A stretch of 55,000 nucleotides of DNA. Origin: Tubiluchus corallicola (taxonomy: Eukaryota > Priapulida > Priapulimorpha > Priapulimorphida > Tubiluchidae). Below are positions 9,001-20,939 of the stretch, one piece after another. Position 1 is the first letter of the stretch; each line of letters starts with the position of its first letter. The translations under genes were made by a program, and so were the position numbers. Where the stretch lies: assembly GCA_030141605.1 (NCBI GenBank), contig JAQGDQ010000679.1:1-55000 (forward strand), read 5' to 3'. A model generated the notes under the pieces. The model had not been told where the DNA came from. It saw nothing but the letters and a program-made list of their open reading frames with translations, and searched no databases.

Positions 9001-12000
9001 AGTAGGCGCGCGCTCTTTTGACTTTGAAAACTTTGTCGTGAAGCAATGTGATGCTGTACTTTTCCGCCTAGATACCAAAAGCAGCGTAGTTTCAGAAAGA
9101 TTAAAGTTTGAAATCGATTTTTTTTCGCCAAGGCAATAGTGAATATATTGTGGAGCTGCTTGTTCACGTTGTGATGAACTATAACTGCATTTACTCTGGT
9201 CTGAGTGCACACTGCATAACTGTACTTATTCGTAATAGTAATTATGACTGATAATAATGTTGTCACTTTTAATTGGATATCAGTGCAATAAGATGGGTGG
9301 GCAGTATGTCTGGTCACAGTGCTTAGCAATCGAAGTTAAGCAGCCCTGCACCTGGTTAGCACAGTTAGCTAGTTTTTGGTTCACCCACAACTAGGGTCGC
9401 CAGAGTTCCGTTATATGCAGGGCATGTCCCATATTTGATAATTTTGTCCCGTACTGACCTTTCTGAGAAACACAACTATCCCATATTTGATAATTTTGTC
9501 CCGTACTGACCTTTCTCAGACACCCAACTATCCCTTCTTAGTTCATTTTCGAATATCGTAATTAGAAGAAATATTTTTCCTACCTTCTTACGGCTCTTAT
9601 CTGTAACTTTACGAGTAATTATAATTTATTTTCTCAGATTCTCTTGATGAAAATAAGCCGAATGTGACGATTAAATAATAATATTTCTCTGTTGTCTGCA
9701 TTAAATAATTTTCAAATTATTTTACTTTTGTTTTTCAAGCAACCAATTAAAATCCTTACTTTGTGCTTTTAACTTATGTCTCTACTTTTATGTATACAAT
9801 GTATTGGTATGGGTGTGTAGGCATGTATAAATTTTTGTAGTAACATGGAAAGAGATTTTAGGAGTGTTCCGTATTTCTAATATTCTAATCTGGCAAACCT
9901 GCCCACAACTACCTATATTAAGTAAGCCCTGCAGTTGCAGGTTTCTAAACTATATAATAATAATAATAATAATCGATTAGTGCATAATTTATGAAGTTAT
10001 GAAGGTACATGTGTAATTCTTTTTGCAGTACGTATTTTGTCCACCAAAAGAAGACAGTTTGCTTGATATATAGAAAAGCAATTAAAAATTTCTCGGCATC
10101 GAGTTGAACTCACAACCTCTGGCTCTCAAGGCGTGCGGGCAATAGAGCCACTGAGTCTGACCAGCTGTTGTAAAACGGCCAGATGATGTGAATCTAATTT
10201 GTTATTTACCTGATTTCTGTAAACGCGTGTGAAGTTTAGAGGAACACAGGATGATAGTATATTTCATATACTACTGCATTTTCAAGTACGGTAAAAGTAT
10301 ACATTTTAACACAATTAATACTGCAAAAGCGTTTTTGATAAATAATAAATGAAAAACTTAATTAGTGACGGGCGAGCTCAACTTTTGATGACATCACAAA
10401 CTAACATAATTTTCAACAGCAAAAATGTTCCATGAGTGGGTTGCACGTGTTTGTGAAAGCGAAAATTTATACCAAACTAACACATCTCAACTGAGAGGCA
10501 CAGCTCCTGTTTTTTGTGCAATGCAGGCACTAGTGCCCGTCTAACTAGCAAATGGCGAAATACATGTAACTGTAACAGTGAAGAACTAGTGGCGCATACG
10601 TGAAATTGTGTTTGTGTGGTAATAATACTTGCACGTAAGTCATTTTTGAAAAAAATAGTATACTTCCTTTCAATATTTTAAAGGGTAAATTGTTTTGACC
10701 TGCAGTTTAAAATTTGGTCCGGTTTTGCTTTAAGTACTGAGAGGGATTTGATCACCCTGAGGTTGGATGGTGGGGCGGGAGTGGGGGTGTGAGGGAGCTG
10801 CTGTTTGCCTTCTACTTCGGCCACAAGTTTTCTTAGGAGTGTTGATTAGACTTTTGCCTTGCAATTTTGCAAACTTAAAGAAGTCTCAAGTTCAGTTCAA
10901 TGGTCTTAAACGATTTGGCTTCTATTAGTGAAACTATCAACACAACAAAAATCATCCATAAAAATCGTGGATGACAAAGTTTTGTTCTTTCTTATTTCTT
11001 AAAAAAACAGATATTTCGAAATTTATTATGAAATATCTTGGCTAGTCAGCCCTGCACCCGATTAGCAAGCAAGATCCTGCTAGCAAATCACTATACACAC
11101 AGATTAATGCATAATTAAGTAAAGTAAAGTCCACGTAAAACAACTGACGTTACTGAACTGATGCGGCAGACAGTTTTGCTTTACCCACACGTCACGTGAC
11201 GGTTATAGTTATTACGGGTTTCACCATCAGTGTTAACTGACATTACTGAACTGATACGGCAGATGGCTTTGCTTTTCCTTACATGTCGCGTGACGGTTGT
11301 AGTTATTACGGGTTTCACCATCAGTGTCATGTGGGCAATATGCCACATCTAGAAATGACAGATAGAAGAAAAAGGCTGTTTTGTGACTGCCCGCTGTCTA
11401 TTTCAGTTTGAGACTTCAATCAGACAGAGTTTTCAGACTTTTAGACTGAATTAGTTTCAGACTTTAACGTCTCTGAAACTGCGCTTCTTTTCGTATCTTG
11501 GCGAAAAAATACACTAGATATCTCATTGCTTCAAAACAGTGCGTGCCTACTCGGTGCGCATGCGCGTTTTGTGGGTTGACCAGCTGTGTTATATTGCCTT
11601 CTTGCATGCTGGTTTGTGGGTTGACCAGCTGTGTTATATCGCCTTCATGCATGCGGGTTTGTGGGTTGACCAGCTGTGTTATATTGCCTTCGCGCATGCG
11701 CGGTTTGTGGGTTGACCAGCTGTGTTATATTGCCTTCGCGCATGCTGGTTTGTGGGTTGACCAGCTGTGTTATATTGCCTTCGCGCATGCGCGGTTTGTG
11801 GGTTGACCAGCTGTGTTATATTGCTTACATAATACTGATGATCAAACCCTCAAGGATTTCGAAATATCTGTTATTCTTTTGTTTTTTATAAGAAAGAATA
11901 AAATTTTACCGTCCTTGATTCGTCTATGATTTTTCTTATGTCAGTTCACTGATTAGAGAAGAAAATTTTTGTTTCTTTTCTACGCGTACCGGCCGCAAAA

Positions 12001-15000
12001 CCGCTTCAGGGTGGCAAAATGGTAATTTATTTTTAAACATTTTGCACCGACATGACACAGTTTTGATTATCAGTAATTTTTAAATAACGATTCGCAGATC
12101 TGTATGGTTGTCTGTATAACATCTAAATTATCCTAATTATATATTAATTCTTTATTTGTCATTAAAATGGTTCACTCATTATAATAAAATTGAGTAAGCC
12201 TGAGCGTAATGTTAAAATAACAACACTGTTCAAGACAAATGCGTCCAGTGCAGACTAAAAAAAATAAAGTGCAAAACTAAGGCCTAATTATATACAATAA
12301 ATGAACATATTTACAAACACCATATTAAAATATTTTTATAAAGCAATATTACAAAAGTACATTAAATTTTACATGACATATTTTACACTATATATACATT
12401 TAAAATGACACAATTAACAGAAACATGCTTTACATTAAATAAATTTCACTCATTACATTTATACTATTTAAGTTTAATGACTGGAGGAGGACTCAAAAGC
12501 TCACTGCTCCTTCCCCCTGCTCACAGTAACTCGCATAGTTTATTTTTTTTTCAATGTAATATCAATTTGTATTTATGTTTGAGTTGCTGTGGAATAAATT
12601 CATAATTCGTAATTAAGCCATGAAACCCGTACAAGTTTAAGCATTGTTTAGAACATTTAGTTTTTAAAAGATTTAGATTTAATATTTTATTTCAAACTTT
12701 GCAAAGTTCATATACACATCACAAATTAATACAAATAATACAATAAATCATGACACACAACAATAACACAAATAACAATTAACGATATAACAAACTACGC
12801 CAATAACATCTAATTACAGAAGTAAAGTTTGCATCATTGTTTAAAATGTTCTTGCATATAAAATTTTCACTCTTATTCAGCCTGACGTATAAACTGTATG
12901 CACATTTTCTGTGAATCACATCAAAATAAATAACATTAAGTCTAGTAGAAATATATCTTGCGCTCGTATCATATGAAAAGTTAAACAGCTTCCGTGTTGA
13001 TACATTATATGCAACCTTGAGTTTGCTAAGATTGTAAGAATAAAAATGTCTCCAAGTGGACATACAATAAAAAGTGGTGCAGTAAGCATTAAACAGTTGT
13101 CTCTTAAAAGAGTAGGTCTCTCTCTTAAAACACAAATCAGAACTCGGATAGCTTGAACACGAGTTAAAGTAGTGCTTGTTAAGTGTTGAGTGCACATCGA
13201 AATAAAGCTCACGCCCAGCTTAGTTACATGCCCATACCAGGCGGTTTATTTGCTTTTAAGACCTTGAATGAATAACTAGACAAACCTTCACTTTCATTTT
13301 GAATTTATAGGCATATTTTATGTTTGGTTGCAGCACGCAGAAAACCCTGTGAGTTGCAGAAGTTGTTGTCCTTGTTTTGCACATTAGTTGCCTAACTTTA
13401 TGCCTAACTTTACGCTTAGTAGCAAAACTTCCAAGCCATTTAATGAATTTAGTGTTGTAACTGTTGTTGTATTTTAATGCTGAACATTATGTTAAAAGAA
13501 AGAACAAGTTACTCAGTATGTTGGATTTGTTTTACTGTTATCACTTAAACTGTTTGTGGTGTGCTAAAGGAAAGAACAAGTCACTCAGTATGTTGGGTTT
13601 GTTTTACTGTTATCACTTGAACTTAGAAAAATATGAAGAAATTTGCAAAAAACTGCTTATAAAGTATAAATTTAAAATATACTACCTCTGAATAGAAATT
13701 TTCATGCGTGGTGGTTGCCGCCATTCACTTGAAAATCATGACGTAACTGGGAGACTTCGTGAGTTTTCGTAAGCGCATCGTGGCTTTCCGTAAACGCGCG
13801 CTGCTTGAGCTTAATGCAAACTTCCGCAGCTTACCTAATGTTCACCCAAAAATATTACAAAATTAGCTATCTGATCTTTTTATAAAAACTTTCTTCTAGA
13901 TTAATTACGTCATTGGAAGCATGGACATTCAAAATGGGAATTTAAACTGATTTTACTAGTTACAGGAGGTGCTGATTCCAGTTTTATTATTACATCTTTC
14001 CAACATTTTTTGCAAACATCGCTGTAAGCTTAGCCTCTTAGAGATCTTGGCCTTTCCTTAAGAAAAATTCTCAATTTCTGGGACATTTAAATTGCTTTCA
14101 TTTTCACCAGTTCTGCCTTTGATGCCTTCTTTTTTCCTGTGAATTTAAAAATAGATTTTCTTTTCTTCCTCCTTTTCAACTTTTGCCTTTGATGCCTGCG
14201 ACCTTGTTTTCTTTTTTCCTGTGAATATAAAAATAGATTTTCTTTTCTTCCTCCTTTTCAACTTTTGCCTCTGATGCCTGTGACCTTGTTTTCTTTTTTC
14301 CTGTGAATTTAAAAATAGATTTTCTTTTCTTCCTCCTTTTCAACTTTTGCCTCTGATGCCTGTGACCTTGTTTTCTTTTTTCCTGTGAATTTAAAAATAG
14401 ATTTTCTTTTCTTCCTCCTTCTCAACTTTTGCCTTTGATGCCTGCGACCTTGTTTTCTTTTTTCCTGTGAATTTAAAAATAGATTTTCTTGTCTCCGTCC
14501 TTTTCAACTTTTGCCTTTGATGCCTGCGACCTTGTTTTCTTTTTTCCTGTGAATTTAAAAATAGATTTTCTTTTCTTCCTCCTTTTCAACTTTTGCCTTT
14601 GATGCCTGTGCACTTGTTTTCTTTTTTCCTGTAGATTTAAAAATAGATTTTCTTTTCTTCCTCCTTTGAAACTTTTGCCTTTGATGCCTGCGACCTTGTT
14701 TTCTTTTTTCCTGTGAATTTAAAAATAGATTTTCTTTTCTTCCCCCTTTTCAACTTTTGCCTTTGATGCCTGCGACCTTTTTTTCTTTTTTCCCGTGAAT
14801 TTAAAAATAGATTTCTTTTCTTCCTCCTTTTCAACTTTTGCCTTTGATGCCTACGACCTTGTTTCCTTTTTTCCTGTGAATTTAAAAATAGATTTTCTTT
14901 TCTTCCTCCTTTTCAACTTTTGCCTTTGATGCCTGCGACCTTGTTTTCTTTTTTCCTGTGAATTTAAAAATAGATTTTCTTTTCTTCCTCCTTTTCAACT

Positions 15001-18000
15001 TTTGCCTTTTATGCCTGCGACCTTGTTTTCTTTTTTCCTGTGAATTTAAAAATAGATTTTCTTTTCTTCCTCCTTTTCAACTTTTGCCTCTGATGCCTGT
15101 GACCTTGTTTTCTTTTTTCCTGTGAATTTAAAAATAGATTATCTTTTCTTCTTCCTTTTCAACTTTTGCCTCTGATGCCTGTGACCTTGTTTTCTTTTTT
15201 CCTGTGAATTTAAAAATAGATTTTCTTTTCTTCCTCCTTTTCAACTTTTGCCTTTGATGCCTGCGACCTTGTTTTCTTTTTTCCTGTGAATTTAAAAATA
15301 GATTTTCTTGTCTCCGTCCTTCAACTTTTGCCTTTGATGCCTGCGACCTTGTTTTCTTTTTTCCTGTGAATTTAAAAATAGATTTTCTTTTCTTCCTCCT
15401 TTTCAACTTTTGCCTTTGATGCCTGCAACCCTGTTTTCTTTTTTCCTGTGAATTTAAAAATAGATTTTCTTTTCTTCCTCCTTTTCAACTTTTGCCTTTG
15501 ATGCCTGCAACCCTGTTTTCTTTTTTCCTGTGAATTTAAAAATAGATTTTCTTTTCTTCCTCTTTTTCAACTTTTGCCTTTGATGCCTACGACCTTGTTT
15601 TCTTTTTTCCTGTGAATTTAAAAATGGATTTTCTTTTCTTCCTCCTTTTCAACTTTTGCCTCTGATGCCTGCGACCTTGTTTTCTTTTTTCCTGTGAATA
15701 TAAAAATAGATTTTCTTTTCTTCCTCCTTTTCAACTTTTGCCTTTGATGCCTGCGACCTTGTTTTCTTTTTTCCTGTGAATATAAAAATAGATTTTGTTT
15801 TCTTCCTCCTTTTCAACTTTTGCTTTTGATGCCTGTGACCTTGTTTTCTTTTTTCCTGTGAATTTAAAAATAGATTTTCTTCTCTTCCTCCTTTTCAACT
15901 TTCTTCAAGCTTTCAGTTTCCACTTTTTCGTCGCTACTATTTTTTCAGTATAAGTTTTGTCACATTAATTTAGAAGTGCTAGAAAAAGTGAAGCTGTACC
16001 AAAAAATTTGACCTACTTGTTGATGTTTACAGTTGCCGTGTCTGATGAAGCTTATCGACCTGGGTTACCACATTGATTACCCCACTCATCGCTTTCAGCA
16101 GACTCCCGCCCACCTGGCTGCCTTCGGCGGCACCACCCACTGCCTAAAGTGGCTGCTGCATTGTGGTGCAATGTATAACAAGCAGGTAATTGTTTGCTTT
16201 TTTCCTTCTTGAATTCTTTCAGCTTGGCTGTTTGCGTAAACTGTGCATGAAGAACGTGAACTGTGACATTCTGTCAAGCCGTTATAGTCAAACTCCTGTC
16301 CACGTGGCCGCATTCGCTGGTCATTCCGCGTGTTTGCTCCACCTGGTGACAGAGGGCACAAATATTAATCGACAGGTATGGTGTACGCATAGCTCAGTAA
16401 ATTTACATGTTTGTACTATACAGTTCTGTAGTTTAAGGGGTTCATGTGGGTTATTGGTGAGCAATAATAAGCCTTTTCACAGTTCCAGCGATTGATGGCG
16501 ATCGCAAAAAGGTCAAAGGTAAGTGTGCCAGACAACGCATTTGTGTACACTTGACAACGCCTCGCAGCCCAAGCTATTGTAATGGTACCAGTCTTAACAG
16601 CTAGCTAGAACCTTACCTAGTTCAATTTTTTTGTTCCCAAGCATGATCCTGCTAGTAAATCACTTTACACACAGATTAATGCAGAATAAAAGGAAAACAG
16701 GATGATTTTTCGTATACTACCCCATTTTCAAGTCCTGTAAACATCTACATTTTAACACAATTAATACTGCAAAAGTGTTTCTGATAATTAAATAATAGAT
16801 TAAAAAGTTAATTCATCGCGGGCAAGCCCAACTATTGATGACATCACAAGCTAACATAATTTTCGACATTATAAATATTCTGTGAGCGTGTTGCACATGT
16901 TTGCAAAAGCAAAAATTGAAGTACAGTGCTACTGTAAGATATTCAGTGTGTTGTAGTAAAGCTAGGCAAATTTTAATATAAAAATTAAAATTTCAAATAT
17001 ACCACAGTGCTCACGCATGAGCTGTTGAATGTGTGTAGTTTGTCACAAACTAACGCATCTGAACTGAGACGTACAGCACCCGTTTTTTGTGCAACGCACT
17101 TCTGAAATGCAGGCGCTAGTACTGTCTAACTAGCGCATGGCGAAATGCATGTAATAGCGAACAAGTAGTTGCGCAAGCGCGAAATTGCGTTTGTGTGGCA
17201 ATGATTCTTTCACGTACGCCATTTTTCAAAAATAGCATGTTTCTTTTCAATATCTTAAAGTATATATTGTTTTGACCTACAATTTAAGATCGGGTCCAGT
17301 TTTGCTTTAAGTAAAACAACTGACGCCACTGAACTGATGTGGCAGATGGCTTTGCTTTACCTTCACATGATGGTTGTAGTTAAGATGCGTTGCTGTGGTA
17401 CACTTAATGTTTAACCTACAGCAACTGCACGTGCGCACAACAAAACTGTGAAAAGGTTTATTCTAATCAGTAATTAGCAAGAATTGTTTAATTGTCTCTT
17501 TGATATGGCTAGGACGTTTATTGCGGTCGCTGGTACCACCAATAAAATAACGACTATCACCACAGTATATATATATATATATATATAAAGAACATCTAAA
17601 AATAAAGCACTGTGAATCTGGTTTTTCTTACTTCGATGACTTGTGGTATTTGCGAGGTCATCTCAATCTGTGGTCAATTTCAGAATAAAATGTTTATCAG
17701 CAACTGTGATTAAGCATTATTAAGCAGTAGTACTGACCAGTACGTGATCAATTCTTTGTCTTCCACTGATTTTAAGTAAATGTGTGTATAATTGCAATAG
17801 TCAACTGAACATTATCTCCTAATCGTTACAAAATTTCAGCTTGTTTTGTAGTTCAATCTAATTATATTTGTGTGTGCATGTGCGCGTGTGTTTGTTTGCG
17901 TGCGGCTGTTATATATGTGTGTGTGTGTGTGTTTGCGTGCGGCAATTATATGTGTGTGTGTGTGTGTGTGCATGTGTTTGTTTGCGTGCGGCTATTATAT

Positions 18001-20905
18001 ATGTGTGTGTGTGTTTGCGTGCGGCAATTATGTGTGTGCGTGTGTTTGTTTGCGTGCGGCTGTTATGCTTGCCAGAAACAAGACTATTTTTTAGCGGTAT
18101 TAACAAGGACTCTATTAATATTTTTTTCACTCACCAGGATACTAAGCTAGTCATCAATTTTGTGTCTGATTATTTTAAGTTATTTTAATTGTGACATGAT
18201 AAATTTGTCTATTGTTTCTTCTTGGACTAATTTCCTCTTTGTTAAGTTCTCACCTAGTAAAATTGTAGCTATTAGTCAATAAATCTAATCTAATCTAAGT
18301 CTCTAATGCGCATGCGCGTTTCTAAACGTAATTTTTTGCAAGGGGTTTAATTGAGTGATCAAAGTGTGTATTTGGTAACTAATGTTAATAACAGTGAGCA
18401 ACCTAGCCACATGGGCAAGCTAGCCCAACTCAGTGCCAGTCCCAAGCCCGGATAAATAGGGAGGGTTAGGGTCAGGAAGGGCATCCGCCTGTAAAAACTG
18501 CGCTAAAACCTTCTATGAATGAGTCGGTGAGACTTAAAGGTAAAGTCTGCAAAGAAGTGGTCAGACCCGCTCTAATCTATGAGCTGGAAGCAGCTTCTCT
18601 AAAGAAGACGGAAGAGAAGAAAATGGGTGTGGTGGAGATGAGGATGTTGAGATGGATGGTGGGAATAACAAGAAGAGATAAAATTAGAAATAATAATATC
18701 AGAGGAATGGTAAAAGTAGTGGAAGCCTCACAAGATTGCGATGGTACGGACACCTGAAGAGAAGAGTCGGTGAAGATCATGCGGGAAGGGAAGACATAAA
18801 TGAAGAGATGGTCAACAACAGAGATGCGTGGAGAAGACTCATTCTTGTGAATGACCCCGCATAGGGAAAAGCTGGGAAGAAGAAGAAGTTAAGTAACAGT
18901 GAGCCTGGTTAGGGAATGGATCGGAAACTGCTGGGCATCGCAAACACTGCTTTCAGTTGAGCGGGTTTCATCTGCTACTCTGCCCCGGTTAATTGCCTCG
19001 TTGAAGGAGGGTGTTTTACACGTGTCATCACTGCTAAAATACTCTTTTGTTTCAGAGTCTTAAATGATTATCATTGCTTTAGTTACTTAGCTAAGTTCAT
19101 TTCTATTGCATGCAACTATGTTAAGTATCATGATATTGTGGAACTGAACCTGCAGTGCACCATATAAATAAAGATTACATATTCAGAACTAAGGTTTTGC
19201 CTAAAGGAAAAGACTTAGCATGTTTGGTTTATTTTGCTGTTATCACTTAAACGTTGAAAAATATAACAAAAATTGCAAAAAACTGTCTATGAAGCTTAAA
19301 GGACAAGAAAAGGGGTACCTGAAGTAGGTTTCACAAAAATCGCAATTTTATAGTCGAGACTTAATAGCAATTTTATGCGTATATCTTACTTGCATTAAAA
19401 GGAATTTTAGTTTGTTTTCATTTTAAATCTCCCGCAATACTGTTCCGAAGTCTCCATTACATGACGTCATGTACCAAACGTAAATCAAGGGAAGAAAAGG
19501 CAATGTTAAATTATGTCTCAAAGGACTTTCCGTGCAAATCTATATTACTTAGATTTTCGATTACCTACTGGAAAGACTTATGTAACTAGAAAAGAAAATT
19601 ATTAATTATTTAAAATGTTTTCACCAATTGGTAAAATGTCGCTGACTCACCCTCCAGGGTGCACCACTCACTAACCAAAAACGTATTTTCAATCTTATTG
19701 ACAAGATACAGTAATTTTAAATTTTATTTAGTTAGTGACGTGTACGCTACGAATGCTCTGATTATTTTTTCAAACTTTACAAAATGTTATCTAAACTTGT
19801 TTCAAATGACCTGTCGTGAAAATGGCTGCGTCTAACGGTCATCGCGGGAGTTAAAATTTACATGTTTTATACAGCGTGACTGCCGATTGAAGTCCTGCAT
19901 GCAAAAAGGCAGTATGTAAGTGATATAAAATTTCAAAACGAATTTTTCAAGCTTTACGTTTATGAAGGGTTTTCTTGTCCTTTAAAGCTAATTGATACTA
20001 CTGCTGTGTAGAAATTTTCACGTACAGTGGTAGACGCCATTTGCTTTAAAATTATGACGTAGTTGGTGAACTTTTTGACTTTTCGTAAGCGAGAGCCGGT
20101 TTAACTGTTTCAAACTTCTGCAGCTTATCTAATATTCATGCGAAAATGTCACAGAATTGACTATGTAAAAACTTATTGTGGGTCTACTTTTTACAGAAAT
20201 TGACAGTGCGCTATTTTTCTTCAGTCAACGAATGAAAAATCATTAATGAAAAAAATGGGCAGTCAAAATGGGAACGCCCAAGTGTGAAATGATCGTGTTT
20301 TAAAGTGGTTTTACTAATTACAGGGAGTTTTCACAATTTTATTACTAAATCCTAACATTTTTCATGAAAATTGAAGTAATCTCAACCTTGCAGAAGCTTT
20401 GGCCTTTTCTTTAAGGTTTGTCAAAATAAAATTTTGTGTAAATTTGGAGTGCCAGTCGTTGACCAGTTATTGGCTGTCTGTGTGATTTGCTCGGGTTTTT
20501 CTCTGTTTGGGTGTAAATTATATTTTGTATCTTATGAATGTGTCGAATTTAAACCAGGCTCTGCCAGCTGAATTGAATTTACTGTTGGCAAAAGGCTGTT
20601 AAACCACCAGCCTGTTATAAATCTGTCTGCAAGCTATAAACGCTGTGCTAAAAACAACATCTGGCTTGATGCGTGCTGCCATCTAACCACGGAAAAACAA
20701 ACTTTGTTCGTATTAACTTTGAGGTACCTCTGGGAGTTACGTAGTAGTTATTGTACATGTACATTTCAAAGAAGAAGGTTGAAAAATTAAATTATTAAAT
20801 TTATGACAAATTTATAAGCATTTGACTATTGAAAATGTAAGGTTTTTGTACGATTGGTTGCTTTTTTGATTGATTGATTGATTGGTTGGTTGGTTGGTTG
20901 GTTGG

Positions 20906-20939
<34 letters not shown>

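Noticed and set aside
8845-9329. Overlapping 121- and 137-codon minus-strand frames
   Set aside because: They overlap each other in different frames, lie in a repeat with an inverted relative at 11.5 kb, and resemble no known protein.
9301-9365. 5S rRNA gene
   Set aside because: Only about 30 bases match; the 3' part of the internal promoter is missing.
10090-10168. Functional tRNA gene
   Set aside because: A- and B-box-like sequences are present, but the acceptor stem does not pair, so a SINE head is more likely.
16095-16361. 88-codon minus-strand frame across the twin exons
   Set aside because: Shadow of exons 2 and 3; it crosses both splice sites.
17868-18188. Cys/Val-rich frames resembling small secreted proteins
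   Set aside because: Compound (TG)n repeat.
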